Below, piece by piece: positions 1 to 11,165 of a stretch of 64,000 nucleotides of DNA. The stretch lies in NCBI GenBank assembly GCA_930367205.1, contig OV884011.1:122261866-122325865 (forward strand), given 5' to 3'. The position numbers were made by a program, and so were the translations under genes. The first letter of the stretch is position 1. The number at the start of each line of letters is the position of its first letter. The notes beneath the pieces were generated by a model. That model did no database searches and was not told the origin of the DNA. It was given only the letters and a program-made list of their open reading frames with translations. The stretch is from Acanthosoma haemorrhoidale. Lineage: Eukaryota; Arthropoda; Insecta; Hemiptera; Acanthosomatidae.

Positions 1-3000
1 ACTCAGAAAACCACATTTTTATACTTTATTCACGAATTTCAATGCTAGGCTCCATATGTACCACTTATTTGTGATATGGATTCCAGAAGTATTTTTTTGT
101 CCTCAGTGAATATATTTTTTTTATGTTCTCTATCACTAGATCTAAATCTGCTAATTTAAAACTATATAAAACTTCTTAGATTGGGGAGCAGGTAGGTTAT
201 TTTCAATGGACTCATTATTCCTAGTTTTTATTTTCTTCGGCAATTTCTCTTTGGAGACAGTTTTTAGCTTGAGTTTGTGTTCTTCAAGAAGATTACCTTT
301 GTCTGCATTTTTGGCATTCTATTAGGGATGGCTAAGGTTGATACAGGCAGTCTTATGGATTTTAATAAAAGCCAGATGGTTGGGGGGGGGGGGGGCTGCA
401 GAATGAAAAGTTACCAGAGTAGTTAATTCAGGGAATGGATCAAGTCTTCTGCACTGCTGGTCCAGAAGGGTGGGGGGGGGGTTGATCCATGAATCAGGTC
501 TAGCTTCCATTGATACAGAATGAAAAGTAGCAGATACCCTGAGTGAATCAGGAACCATTCACCTTTCTGATTCTGACTCGTCATTGTAGTTGTTGTCAAT
601 TCTTGAATTTCTCACCGTCTTAAATCCACCTTAATATTTCAGAAATATAATCAATTTTTTTAACAAATAACAAATATTAGACAAAGAAGTATAATAAAAT
701 AAAAAATAAATTCTAATAACTTTTGCTAAAAACAAAATGTATTAGTTTGGTTGAAAATATATTTTCAACAAAACACAGTTTCAATAAAATCTGAATTTAA
801 ATAACTATTTAAATAGGTACATTAACTATTTATATCTACATGATCAAACAAGGTGTGTTTTGAAATTGGGTCACAATATTATGGAATGTTCTGGACACAT
901 TTTAATTACCTAATAAAATTAAAATTGCAACTAAATATTAAGTTTGGCACCTTTTTAATAATTTATTTTTATAATTTTTTATTAAATGTCCAATTTACTA
1001 AATATTAAATAAACATAAATGAGATTTTGTTTTACATGTACTATTAAAATGATATCATCTACAAATGAATAAATCATAATTTGAAATAATTAATTATACA
1101 TATTGATTATTGAATTGTGAATATAGCTGTGCATTGAAAATAAAAAGATTTTAAAATTATGATCTAAGTTAAAGTTATGGTTTAGAGAAGGAGAAAAAAA
1201 CATTGATCACCAGTCTTCCAACATCAATTTTTTCTTAGATGTTTTTGTATTCGCAACGTTTTGTTACAGATTTCATAATATCAATTGTAGAGGAGTCGAG
1301 GACTCAGTTGGTTCAACAGCAGTAGTCTGAGTATCGGATAGCAGGTCAATTCTGCACTTGTATCATGATTCAAGATATTCTGGTATCTATCCATGCCTAC
1401 TTGCTACTACTTCAGCCCCTTAACCTTAAGCTTCTGATTCCAAAGTGGAGAATTGTTCTTGACCCAGTCCTTGGGTGCTCGAAATGCACACTATTTAGTA
1501 ATTTTCCAAGTACTTCGATTAGCCTCATTAATGTTTCCTCGAATAGTATTATAATTGAGGTAATCATCACACATTTTTATAAAGAGCTGCCCCATTTTGA
1601 TTTTGTAATATTACAAGTTTCTCTTTAGGATTGCTCGGTCTCTTAGATCTCCTAATCAGTATGACTCATTATTTTGTGTCCATTTTTCCCTTGATCCTCA
1701 TCAGTATGTGGCCCCCCCCCAATGCCTTATGGGTCATAAGGGTTGCTAGCCTATCCATTATATGTTCCAACTTGAAGAGGGGAAATTTAAATACTTTAAT
1801 TATGAAAAGTTGGATTGGACTCATCTCTACATGATTGAGGCTAGAGTGGTTTGTTGATATGTTGTAGGCTATGATGAAACAGAGGTGAGACTTATCTTTG
1901 CACTCATTGACGGCCTCCATCATTTTTTTAGAAATGGTAAAATTAATTAGTAATCAGGTTTCAAGTTCAGTGAACTTGTTTAGCCTCCTCCAGTGAAACT
2001 ACCCTGATTGCGAGAGGTAGGTCTGCATTCATACTGCCCTGTTAAAAAACTTACTTTGACCCTTCAGCACGAAAGGAATTGAGTGGGTGAACACTGGAAT
2101 AATAAAGGAGCAAAACTGGGAATTTGTATTGTTTAGTGGCAAGTTAAGATTCAGTATAATGAGTGATAATAGACGTTAAAGAGTCTGGAGAAGGCCAAAT
2201 ATTGTTTTGAGCCATAAATCACTCAACAAGTAGCAGCATAAAATTGTGTCGTCATGGTGTGAGATGGAATAACTCAGAACTCTCGCATGCACCTATACAT
2301 TTTCAGGGTATTATAAATGGACTGCTAAGATATGAAAATGAAGTCTTCAAGGAGTATGTCTGAGCTCCCCGAAACATTATTAAATGAAAATTTGTTTTTC
2401 TTGACAAGAATAAAAGGATATAGTACAGCTCTTGAAGTTAATAAATGTTTGTTGATTGTCGGTAGTAAATTATATTAGTTCAAAGGTTCGTTAGGTATTT
2501 TCATAGTTCTGATTTCAGTTTTTAAAAGTTGGTTCTTCACTGTTTTGAGAGTTTGTTGGATTCTGTTTGTCAATAGGGTAATCTTTTTTTGTCATTGTGC
2601 TCTTGCAGTTAGTATTTTTCATAAGTCAGGATTTTGGTGTGAATGTAGGAACAATCAGACTCCCACTCAATGCTGAGATGTTTCTATTGTTTAATAAAAT
2701 CATTTCCATTTGTGCAATTTGAGCCTAACCAACTATACCTCAAATTTGAAAACAAAAAAGAACTTGATTTGTTGAATCTGTATAATTATTTGTTAGTCAT
2801 CCATTATATTATGTATTAGCTAAATTGTGGATATTCTGACTTCCAGCATATATTATATCCAGCACTTAATCAGATGATGCATGTAGCTTAGAATCAGGTT
2901 ATAATCACTTATAACAGATGCTGTTATTCTGAATTTCTCTAAACCTAAAAAGTTTGTATTTCATAGAAACAATGTTAATTGCATTAAAATAATATTTAAT

Positions 3001-3570
3001 GTTTTTTATTTAACCTTAAATTTTATTATTGTAATTTAATAATTATAGGAAAAAGGTTTGTAAAGTATTTGCATTTGATTATACCAGAGGTTTTAAAAAA
3101 TGTCTACTGGTCAGTACAAAGCTGGCTGAATTGTTAGTCCTGGTTAACAATAGTTATCAGCCCAAACACTGCATAATTTAATTTAGCTTTGTTCATTAAT
3201 GATCTGGCATATATATGATTTGATTGTTCTCTCTTAATTGAGAAGTTTACGTTATCTAAGTTGCATGAATTCAACCAAAAACCCTTGGTTATTTGCAATT
3301 TAAAAAAATAAATAGTTTTTTTGGTCACTATTTATATTTGATTTAATAATCACAGTTTTGTGTCTAGGCACATTTCTGTAATCAATTTTCATAATTTTTT
3401 AAACATGTTAAGATTAGAAATATTTCACTGTCCTCTTAATTCGTCTTTGGTTATTTATGACTATTCTAATGCACGTATGCTATCATGTTTTCACACATGT
3501 TGTTTTTAATTACTAACTAAAATTTTGTTGAAGCTTTACTGGGATCCAGTAGTATCTTAATAGCAATATA
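1..3570. other. AT-rich intergenic DNA, no gene recognised
   Basis: I see no convincing coding region on either strand. Open frames are short and low in complexity. The stretch holds homopolymer G/C tracts at 382-395, 472-481 and 1712-1720, and a weak tRNA-like SINE candidate near 1290-1355 that is listed separately. Base composition is strongly AT-biased throughout, like the other non-coding parts of the window. Confidence 0.5.
1290..1356 (+). repeat. Possible tRNA-derived SINE head
   Basis: The segment has an A-box-like stretch (about 1302-1317, ACTCAGTTGGTTCAAC) and, about 25 bases later, a B-box-like stretch (about 1341-1354, GCAGGTCAATTCTG). The spacing fits an internal RNA polymerase III promoter. 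The B box is missing one T of the usual GGTTCRANNCC. I cannot see a clear poly-A tail or target-site duplication, so this is only a candidate. Confidence 0.25.
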
Positions 3571-3579
3571 GTCCTCACA

Positions 3580-4040
3580 GTACCAAATCACAGGTTTATA
3601 AGACCCTAATTAGTAATGTTATCATGTATACGATGGAGTTCTGGACCTTCTCAAAAGCAGCAGAACAAGGTTCCATGCGCTTTGAGCACAAATTCTTTAG
3701 ATGGGGGCATTTTTGATGATCAGATACTGAGTAGACAAATGCTTAGCTTATACATATAGGGAGGGATGTGGACATTGTCTAGTCTAAAGAGATTGGAAGG
3801 ATCTAATGGGCAGGGCATGAAGTGAGAGTGTTGCCGGATGAGATCCCAAGATAAGTCCTAGATAAAAACACACGGGGGCTATGGCATGGTGAGAGACCAA
3901 AACTAAGGTTCAGGAGGTGTTTGATCCATGGTTTGCATCTGCAAATGAAGGTAGCCCAGATTAGAGATAATTGGAAGTTGTTGCTGGATTAAGCCAAGAC
4001 TCAGTAATTTGGCACAACAAGAAGAAAATTTTTTTACATC
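3580..4040 (+). pseudogene. Decayed LINE ORF2 C-terminal fragment
   Basis: Translating the + strand with several frame changes gives the usual order of the post-RT tail of many LINE ORF2 proteins. First comes a block like 'YG.E.WTFSKA' followed by 'FEHKFFR' (3610-3710). Then there is a degraded 'WAGH..R...D..PR' block (3800-3860), a 'RPKLRF' block (about 3890-3915) and a terminal 'NWKLLL...AKT' (3970-4005). Stops and frameshifts occur throughout. This arrangement is known from RTE/CR1-type elements. No RT catalytic motif is present, so the fragment is 5'-truncated. The exact clade cannot be set by eye. Confidence 0.55.
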
Positions 4041-6833
4041 AATTATACATACATTTTGAATTTACGTGAAGAAAATTAAGACGTAAAAATAGGCAGGAAC
4101 TGTATTAAGAGATACTCTTGTGACTCGTCTGTGTGATTTTCTTAAATATTTATTAACTATTAAAATAGGCTTGGACATATGATTTCTATAACTCCCAAAA
4201 CTTTTTTTTTAGTTATCTTTGAAAATATTTTGTGTTATATAGTTTGTTATGGGGGGGGGGGGGCGCAACTTTAAATGTTGAATAGGTTTTGTTTGAGCTT
4301 TGACTAATAAAAAATATAGGTAAAAGCAAAACTTTTTTCCCATTTTATTTTATTTTTTTCATACGTATCTTTATGATATTTTAAGAACACTTAATCTTAA
4401 GCATTGTTTTTTTATTCCCAATGTACTTGTAAAACATAGGTGAAAAAGGGTAATACCTTCACAATAAATAAACCAAAAATATATAAATCTTCATGTATCA
4501 AAAACTGAAATTTGTCATTTCTGTATCAAAGTACAGATTTAAAAGTTTTTATTACCAGAAACAATTTAGAAAGATATATCGGTTCTATAACATATCAATA
4601 CTTTAGGCAATTGTATGGTAGTTCCTTTTGTCAAAAGTGGAAAACACAAACGTCGGAGGATGGATGAGGCGCCAGTGAATAACAGTTAGCTTAGTAAAGT
4701 TGTGTTCAACAATACCAGTTGAATCCAGTTCTTAAAATGTCTTGCTCGTTTATCTGGCCACCTTTCTCCGTATTGGCTGATCGCGAGATGACGTCCCTCA
4801 ACTTGGTTATTTTTACTTTATAAATAAATAAAGTCTCCAATAGTTCCGTCTCCTATATCTATTGTTCCAATTATGACTCGAATCAACTCGTAGACTGACT
4901 GGGCCTAGATAATTCCCGTCCAATTGCGGTCCTTTAACCTTTAGTCAGTATCGTAGGGGTAAGATGAACCCCTGTTTTATTCATTGGAAAAAATCTAATT
5001 AAGGGTCATTTCTTCCTGATTTATCGCAGAAATGTTTGGGGTTTGAGAGAATCCTACATTACCACTTTTGTGATTTTTCTTGACGTTAACAACTAAGGTT
5101 GAATGTTCGCGTGTTTCTTAAATAAATTTATTACATTTGTAAGTAATAGATGTATCAAATATTCTCCTTCTAAATATAACTGGTGTCGTAAGAAATTGTT
5201 AATACACCTTTTTGACAATTTGAATGTCCACGTAATTATAGTCCACTTAATCCCCAACACATATTACGTATAAGGAACTTACATACTATATGTATTCAGA
5301 AAGTTGAGATCTTTAATTTGTCGTGATATTCTTATTATTCTTACTATTTTTCGTGGGACTAGTTTTATTTTCAGTTTCATTTTGGAATTAAATAAAACTC
5401 TCTTGCAAAATATCCTGCCTATGTGTGATTTAAACAATCTCAGGCCCTGAAAGTGGTCTTTTGAACTAATAAAATGGACATTAAATAACTAGATTATTAA
5501 CCGAAATAAAAAAAAAAAAACTATTAAAATCGACTTGATATTAAATACGAAATTTTATTCCCAGCTCCCAAAACATTATTTGTGGTAATATCTTTATTAT
5601 TCTGTTTGGCTTTAAGCATAGGCGGTGGGGGTGGGGATCAGAACTTTAATCCTTAAATAGCATTTGAGTTATGAATTGAGAAGTAAGAATCGCAAACTCG
5701 TACTTTTCCATTTTTAATTAATCCTTTGACATGGACACTTCCCTTTTTTGTATTTTAACCACACCTTTAAAATTTCGTATTGATTAATCATTTTAACGAT
5801 ACTATCGCAGAACATGCGTTCATACACACAGATAGATACGACGGAAGTCGATTGTCCCGTACCCAAGTAAGAGGAAAATCCCCTTTCGCTTGGGAGCTAA
5901 TTAATATTTATGGAGTTTTTTTGACGTCGAGTTTAGGTTAACAGCTTCGTTCTTCTTTGTGGTAAAACACGCGTTTTTACTGTGCTCTGGTATGTTTTAG
6001 CGATTTGCCTTACTTGACTTAATTCCTAATATCTAATGCTTTCCAGGCATCTGTAGTGGTAGCAGCAGAGCCGATACTACTAAGAAAGCCATCCATCCAA
6101 CTTTTATTCACTTTTCTAGCTTGTTTCTTTTCAGTGGTCCTCCGGGTTCGTTCTAATCAATGTTTATTGTTTATTACATCAGACATCACTGGCTTGATTT
6201 TTGTGAATTGTGCTAGCCCACTTTCATTTCCGATTGACTTATACCTCTTTATGTTGGTTCTACATGTTGATGTATTAATGAATCTTGAACAAGCCCCTTC
6301 CTACACTGAAGTGATTTAATCGAAATAGTTCGTTAACTATACTTATACCCCTAATAGTAGGCTTGGAGTCCTTCAATGTTTGTTACGATTCTCGGATAAC
6401 ACACTGCTTCTATCGATGTTTCTGCCCGGGGTATTCTATTTCATTTATAGTAAAGCCAATTCGATTGTCACCTTCTGGTGGTTTCAACAAAATATAGTGT
6501 GTTTATAAAAAAAAAAACTGTTTTATGCTTGAATAAAAATTACTTAAAATATGACTAGAAATATTTGAATAAGTACTCCGAATAAATGTAATTAAGTGTT
6601 AAATATTTACATTACATTAAATAAATAACAAGCTGACTCGGATGGCCTCGGTTGGCTACTGGCGACCGTGAGGCTTATCGTCGGCTGGTCACTTAAATCG
6701 GCGTTCTCTCATCTTCTTTCCGGTTTATGTAAGCTTTGCTCTTCAGGCTCCGTTTGATTTCTAGGGTCTTTGATTTATTTTTTCTCTTAGAAACAGATTG
6801 AAGTGTTAATTACTACATATCTTTAGTTTCCTG
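4041..6833. other. AT-rich intergenic DNA, nothing recognised
   Basis: No open frame here resembles a known protein. A 13-base G tract lies at 4251-4263. The longest frame (6056-6319) is low in information and has no recognisable domain or splice context. A GC-richer patch at 6630-6720 has no coding or RNA signal that I can support. Confidence 0.45.
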
Positions 6834-6844
6834 CCAACATGTGA
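6834..6844. repeat. Left target-site duplication of jockey-like LINE
   Basis: The 11-mer CCAACATGTGA lies one base before the poly-T (6846-6858) that marks the 3' poly-A tail of the minus-strand LINE. The same 11-mer occurs at 8770-8780, at the other end of the LINE-homologous DNA. Confidence 0.55.
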
Positions 6845-8769
6845 CTTTTTTTTTTTTTCCAAATCCCCTTAAAAGAAATGACAAAACTATTATTTACTAT
6901 AGATTCTTAGGCGAATCTATTTACATATTACATTTTATATGTCCTGTACCATCGGTACACTCTATACAAGGTCTGAATCGGTATAGAAGTTATATAATCA
7001 ATACAAGTTATCAATACAGTGATATAATCAATGATACAATGTACTTGGCTTCATTGACAAGACTCTACAAGGTGATGGGGCTCACCTTTTTGATCACAAC
7101 AAAAGAAAACTTAAAAACTAACTTACATACTAATTCTTAACCTAATTTTTCCCCGTCAGTCTGTGCCATCGATTCGGGAGGGGTGGTGGGGTCATAGTTT
7201 TAAACCCTGGATTTGTGAGGTGCTGCAACGCGTCGAAAAACTTGATGTGTCTCCGGTGAATGAACTCATCACCGACGGCACATCAAGCAACGGGTGCAGG
7301 TCGGCGTTCTTTAACCTCTCGAGAGAGGTATGTCGGACCACTTTTCGTATGATCCCATTCTGGAAGTGTTGGAGACATTTGGCTGTATTGTCAGTCAAGT
7401 GGGTAAATAGCGGGGCACCGTACAGCAGAGCTGGCTGGAGGATACATTTATAGATCAACAGTTTGAGACGCAGTGACAGATTGGGCTAAGTTAGCAAGTG
7501 CGAAAGCCGGTAAGACCTCTGTCGTACTGTTTTTAGTTCATTACTCAAATGAGTAGAGAAATGGTGATGCCTATCCATTTTTATACCCAGATAGTAGAAT
7601 GAGAAAACTGGCGAGTTCTTTTGTCCTCCTATACTATATGATTTTGGCAAAGCTTTTTTGCCCTTTTGGTAAGAGAAGATTACGCAGTCGGTCTTCCCGG
7701 CGTTCTCACTAATGTTAAACTTGCCAAGCCTGTCACTGATTACGTTGCAAACTGACTCAGCCTGTGTGAGTACTCTTGGTGCATTCATGCTGTTGCTGTA
7801 AACCGCAATGTCATCGGCAAAAGCGATTACCGTCGCTTTCTTATACTTTGTCCCAACGATTTCAGATGTGAATGCTGAAAAGAACCGGAGTCAAAACCGC
7901 TCTTTGAGGAACTGCACAAGTCAGAGAGGCAATCACTCACCCTTACCCTCACCGATCTGTCCTTCAAGAAGGAAACCAACATCGTGTATAGCTGCTCTGG
8001 GCATTCCCAGTCACAAAGCTGTCGACACAGTATCCCGTGGGACACTGAGTCGAAAGCCTGCGTGTAGTCCAACGAGATCATAGCAGTCGCTGTGTTCTTG
8101 TTGTTACCGAGGGTGGCGTCCGTCTGCACCCTCACAAGCGGATGTTCTGTTCTCAGATGAGTCTGGACCCAGTCTGTTCGTACGGAATAATAGCATTTTC
8201 CGAACAAAACTCCTTCAGGTAGTTCAGAATAATATTTTCTAGAATCTTCCCCATGTGAGGGAGGAGACTGATCGGGCGATAGTGGGCTGGGTGGTCGCCT
8301 CTCTTTGTGGGCCTCCGCAGCGGGAACAAGATAGCTTGTTTCCACGCTGTCGGGAAATATCGCAACCTGATCCATGAATTGTACAGGTTGACGAGTTGGG
8401 CAATCCCTCTCCTCGGCAGCTGTTTCAGCAATACCGTTTGCACCCCGTCGCGCCCTGATGCTAGGTTTCCCTTAAACCGGCGAAGAATCGCCTTGAGCTG
8501 CTTCGGAGAGACAAACATGTAGTTCTGACCTGTCTCCAGCTGCTAAGGTTCGTGGTAATTACCTGTCCTAGCGGCGTTGTCTGCGGTACAGTGGTCGGCC
8601 AGTATTTTCGCCTGTTCTTCCGCTGTGTAGAGGGTGTCCCCGTCATGAAGACGGACACCTGATTCCTTCTTGGTAGTAGTCTTTAGGAGCTTCCAAAACT
8701 CACGGAAATCGCCATGAAGCCGTTCGTGCCACGTTGCCGTCTCCCAATTCCTCATCAAGCCACGAATTT
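6845..8769 (-). mobile_element. Jockey-like non-LTR retrotransposon (LINE), 5'-truncated
   Basis: This minus-strand element keeps the central and C-terminal parts of a LINE ORF2, a roughly 330-base 3' UTR (6859-7191) and a poly-A tail, seen as poly-T at 6846-6858. The flanking 11-bp repeat CCAACATGTGA suggests the insertion boundaries. The 5' end is cut off before the reverse transcriptase, as is usual for LINEs copied by target-primed reverse transcription. The GC content is higher than in the surrounding DNA. Open frames continue about 25 bases past the right repeat, so the right boundary rests on the repeat and not on the frame. Confidence 0.75.
7192..8769 (-). pseudogene. Jockey-like ORF2 reverse transcriptase, frameshifted
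   Basis: Reading the minus strand from right to left: a pre-RT region with 'HGDFREFWKLLKT' (8769-8545); the RT N-terminal part with 'YFPTAWKQAILFP', 'YRPISLL' and 'PYEQTG' (8518-8153); 'ISLDYTQAFDSVSHG' (about 8085-8030); the catalytic 'FADD' (about 7820-7808); and the tail with 'YLGIKMD' and 'ILQPALLYGAPL' (7610-7390). At least three frame changes separate these blocks, so no intact protein is made. Pairwise motif similarity with the LINE at 22.5-25.6 kb (shared 'LHGD...WKL' block) suggests the same clade. Confidence 0.85.
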
Positions 8770-8780
8770 CCAACATGTGA
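8770..8780. repeat. Right target-site duplication of jockey-like LINE
   Basis: This is the second copy of CCAACATGTGA, matching 6834-6844. It sets the likely 5' truncation point of the LINE at 8769. Confidence 0.5.
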
Positions 8781-9483
8781 TGGGTTACATTCAAACTTAT
8801 ATGACGGTCGCTGCACTCCCATCGCTCCGAGATTAATGAAATATTGTGTTAAATAACTTCTTTTGGAGACACATTTAGACGTTAAATATATTAAACTGAG
8901 GGAAATGGTATTTACACTATCCCATATTTAGTGAGGAGAAGTATCAGCTTAATCATTTGGCATTGTAATGAACAGATTGTCATTATATGACAATAGAGTG
9001 TGGATGAATGTCTTATTGTTATACAATAAGTTTGACGAAAGTTAGTTGAGTCAGTTTTGACGTCAACTTAAGGACCGGTTGGCATTGACTGTTAGTTTTC
9101 TAATTGCTTCTGGCCTATGAAAAGTATCGATTAATAAAATTTACGCTGACACCCCGCTGTTTTTCGTTGGTCTTATCAAAAGCCAGCTGTATGTTTTGGT
9201 GTTACCGAATTCCCGTCTCGACGTCATTACTTTAGCTATGAAAATGTAGCTCTCTTCATAAGATGTATACTACCAGAACTCGATTGAGCAGCAGTTTTTG
9301 ATGTGTTATCTTGTTAAATAAGTAATGAATAAGTCTTGAAGTGAGCCGATCCTGAGAATTTCCGAAACATGAACTATTATGGAATTTAAGAAATTATATT
9401 ATTGATTTAGAAGTACACGTTAATACTTGTGATCTTTATTTGTTGTTTATTTTTTTGGAACTTATTCAGCACTTATTTGATAA
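8781..9483. other. AT-rich DNA between LINE and MITE
   Basis: No coding region or RNA gene is recognised. The first 50 bases can be read as an extension of the LINE pre-RT frame, but the target-site duplication argues that they are host flank. Confidence 0.4.
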
Positions 9484-9587
9484 CACAGGTGGTCTGAAAA
9501 GTTTCCGACCTCAACATGAAGATGATAAAATAAATAAAAGCTAAAATAAAAGCTTTGTTAGGTCGGAAACTTTTCAGACCGCCCTCG
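9484..9587. mobile_element. Mariner-type MITE, copy 1
   Basis: This 104-bp element consists almost only of terminal inverted repeats. It begins CACAGGTGGTCTGAAAAG and ends with the complement of CGAGGGCGGTCTGAAAAG. Both arms continue with TTTCCGACCT. TA follows the right end (9588-9589), and TA plus one extra A precedes the left end. The core is AT-rich. The TA target and the GAGGG..CTGAAAAGTTTCCGACC terminus are what is expected of a mariner/Tc1-type non-autonomous element. A second copy lies inverted at 38306-38414. Confidence 0.8.
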
Positions 9588-9589
9588 TA

Positions 9590-11030
9590 TGTGTTAATAT
9601 CAAGTACTAACTTAGCTACATGAAACCAGTACGAATCCAGTTCGGTGCGAAATAACTAGTCCCTTATCTCTAATTGGAAATAATCATGCATTGTACGCAT
9701 TTCTTGATTTTTTCTTCACTTTTAATTTATACGCTTTGAGATAACACAGTGTTAATTGTTTAATTGAGGTGGATTTTCAACCCTTACTATTGAGTATTAA
9801 TCAAGACACAGTAAACAGAATTTAAATATTTAGAGTTAACTCATATTAAAGCGCATTTTATGAAGAGATATTTTCTTATAAGTGATATTATGGAATTTGG
9901 AGGATACTACTGCGCAGTAAATTTAGCAAATTTGCATGCACCATGGAATAAGCGCATACTTTTTAAATGTAATTTGCCCTATCTCGTATCTATAATAATT
10001 TAGATCTTTTGTGCAAACGTAAGATTAAATGTTTTGAAGAGGTTATGGCCATTCTATGTTTAGGTTTAGGCTACTCTCGAGAAGGTTTCCTAATTGTATC
10101 GAAAAACTACACAGAAAATGTGATGAAGAGGTTATCGAAATTAACAATGAGAGAAAAGTACGTGATAATTGAATGTGAATTTCAAGGTTTCATTACTGAC
10201 CCTCATTATTAACACCCTTTCCTTAATTTATTTACAATAATGTGCTTATGCAGGTTTACTTTGATAATAGGTAGTCAGTATTTTCGCTCTTATTTACTCC
10301 GATCCCGGCCATAAACAGTCGCCTCACAACCATAGGCGACTCCACTTCTAATTAATGTTTCAGAAAGTGTAAGCGAGTTGTATTATCACAAAACAATTCG
10401 ATGAAACGTTCACAATATATAATTTTTTAATTGTAAAGGGACTGGCTTTATGGATACGTGACAAGAAAGCATAAACAAACTCAATTTTCGAAAGTGGCGC
10501 ACACATAGTTACATTATAAATTTTTTATAAGTTGTAAGAATGCTAACAGGGCGATGTTGGACCTCTTGTTGTGTCACTAATAACTGGTCTGGCTGCTGTT
10601 ATAATCTGCGAATAAGGCCTACTAAGGTATCCAGATACATTTATGGATCAGATCTTTATCTGGATCTGTTAAACGTCACCTCTACAATACCATAATGCAC
10701 TGGTCTAGGCATTGTGATATTGAAGCTTACCAAGCTCCTAGTAGTTATTGTTACTATGTTTTGAAGGTTCTGGGACCTGTCTGTAATAGCCATGCCCTTG
10801 AGGATCCCCCCAGTGAAGTTGGTGAAAAAATCTGGGGCGACGAAGCTCCCCCCTCTCCTCACTCTCTGACCAGCTAGACTTGGTTTCCTTTTTGTTTTTT
10901 TAATTGCCGAATCGTGCCCAGTTACCACTCAGTACTCGAATTTAGATTTGATAATAAATTGTATACAAATAATATTATAAACTAATTTTAGTTATGTTTG
11001 TTTACCCCCTTTGGCACTCATATTTAGAGT
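9590..11030. other. Intergenic DNA, no gene recognised
   Basis: Open frames at 10009-10212 and 10656-10928 have no recognisable domain. The latter (minus strand, 90 codons) has an unbiased composition but matches no family that I know, so it is not called as a gene. Confidence 0.4.
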
Positions 11031-11034
11031 TGAA

Positions 11035-11165
11035 AAGAGGGCTGTCCTCGGTAGTCACCACTTCTGTTTATGGAAATAAAATAAAATCACTTTCCACCTA
11101 GAGATTTGAACCAGTATCTTCACCATCATGAAGCAGTTACGAAAAACACTACACCGTACAAGAAC
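11035..11165 (-). repeat. tRNA-derived SINE candidate
   Basis: On the minus strand a tRNA-like head is followed by an AT-rich body. The A-box-like TACGGTGTAGTG is the complement of 11147-11158. The B-box GGTTCAAATCTC is the complement of 11101-11112 and fits the pol III consensus GGTTCRANNCC. The distance between the boxes fits a tRNA. Downstream is a TTTTATTTTATTT stretch (complement of about 11077-11092). I cannot fold it into a full cloverleaf, so a SINE is more likely than a functional tRNA gene. Confidence 0.5.

Noticed and set aside
6056..6319. 87-codon + strand frame with hydrophobic stretches
   Set aside because: Hydrophobicity is expected from T-rich DNA. There is no start context, domain or neighbouring exon.
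10656..10928. 90-codon minus-strand frame
   Set aside because: The composition is protein-like, but there is no domain, splice context or family resemblance that I can support.
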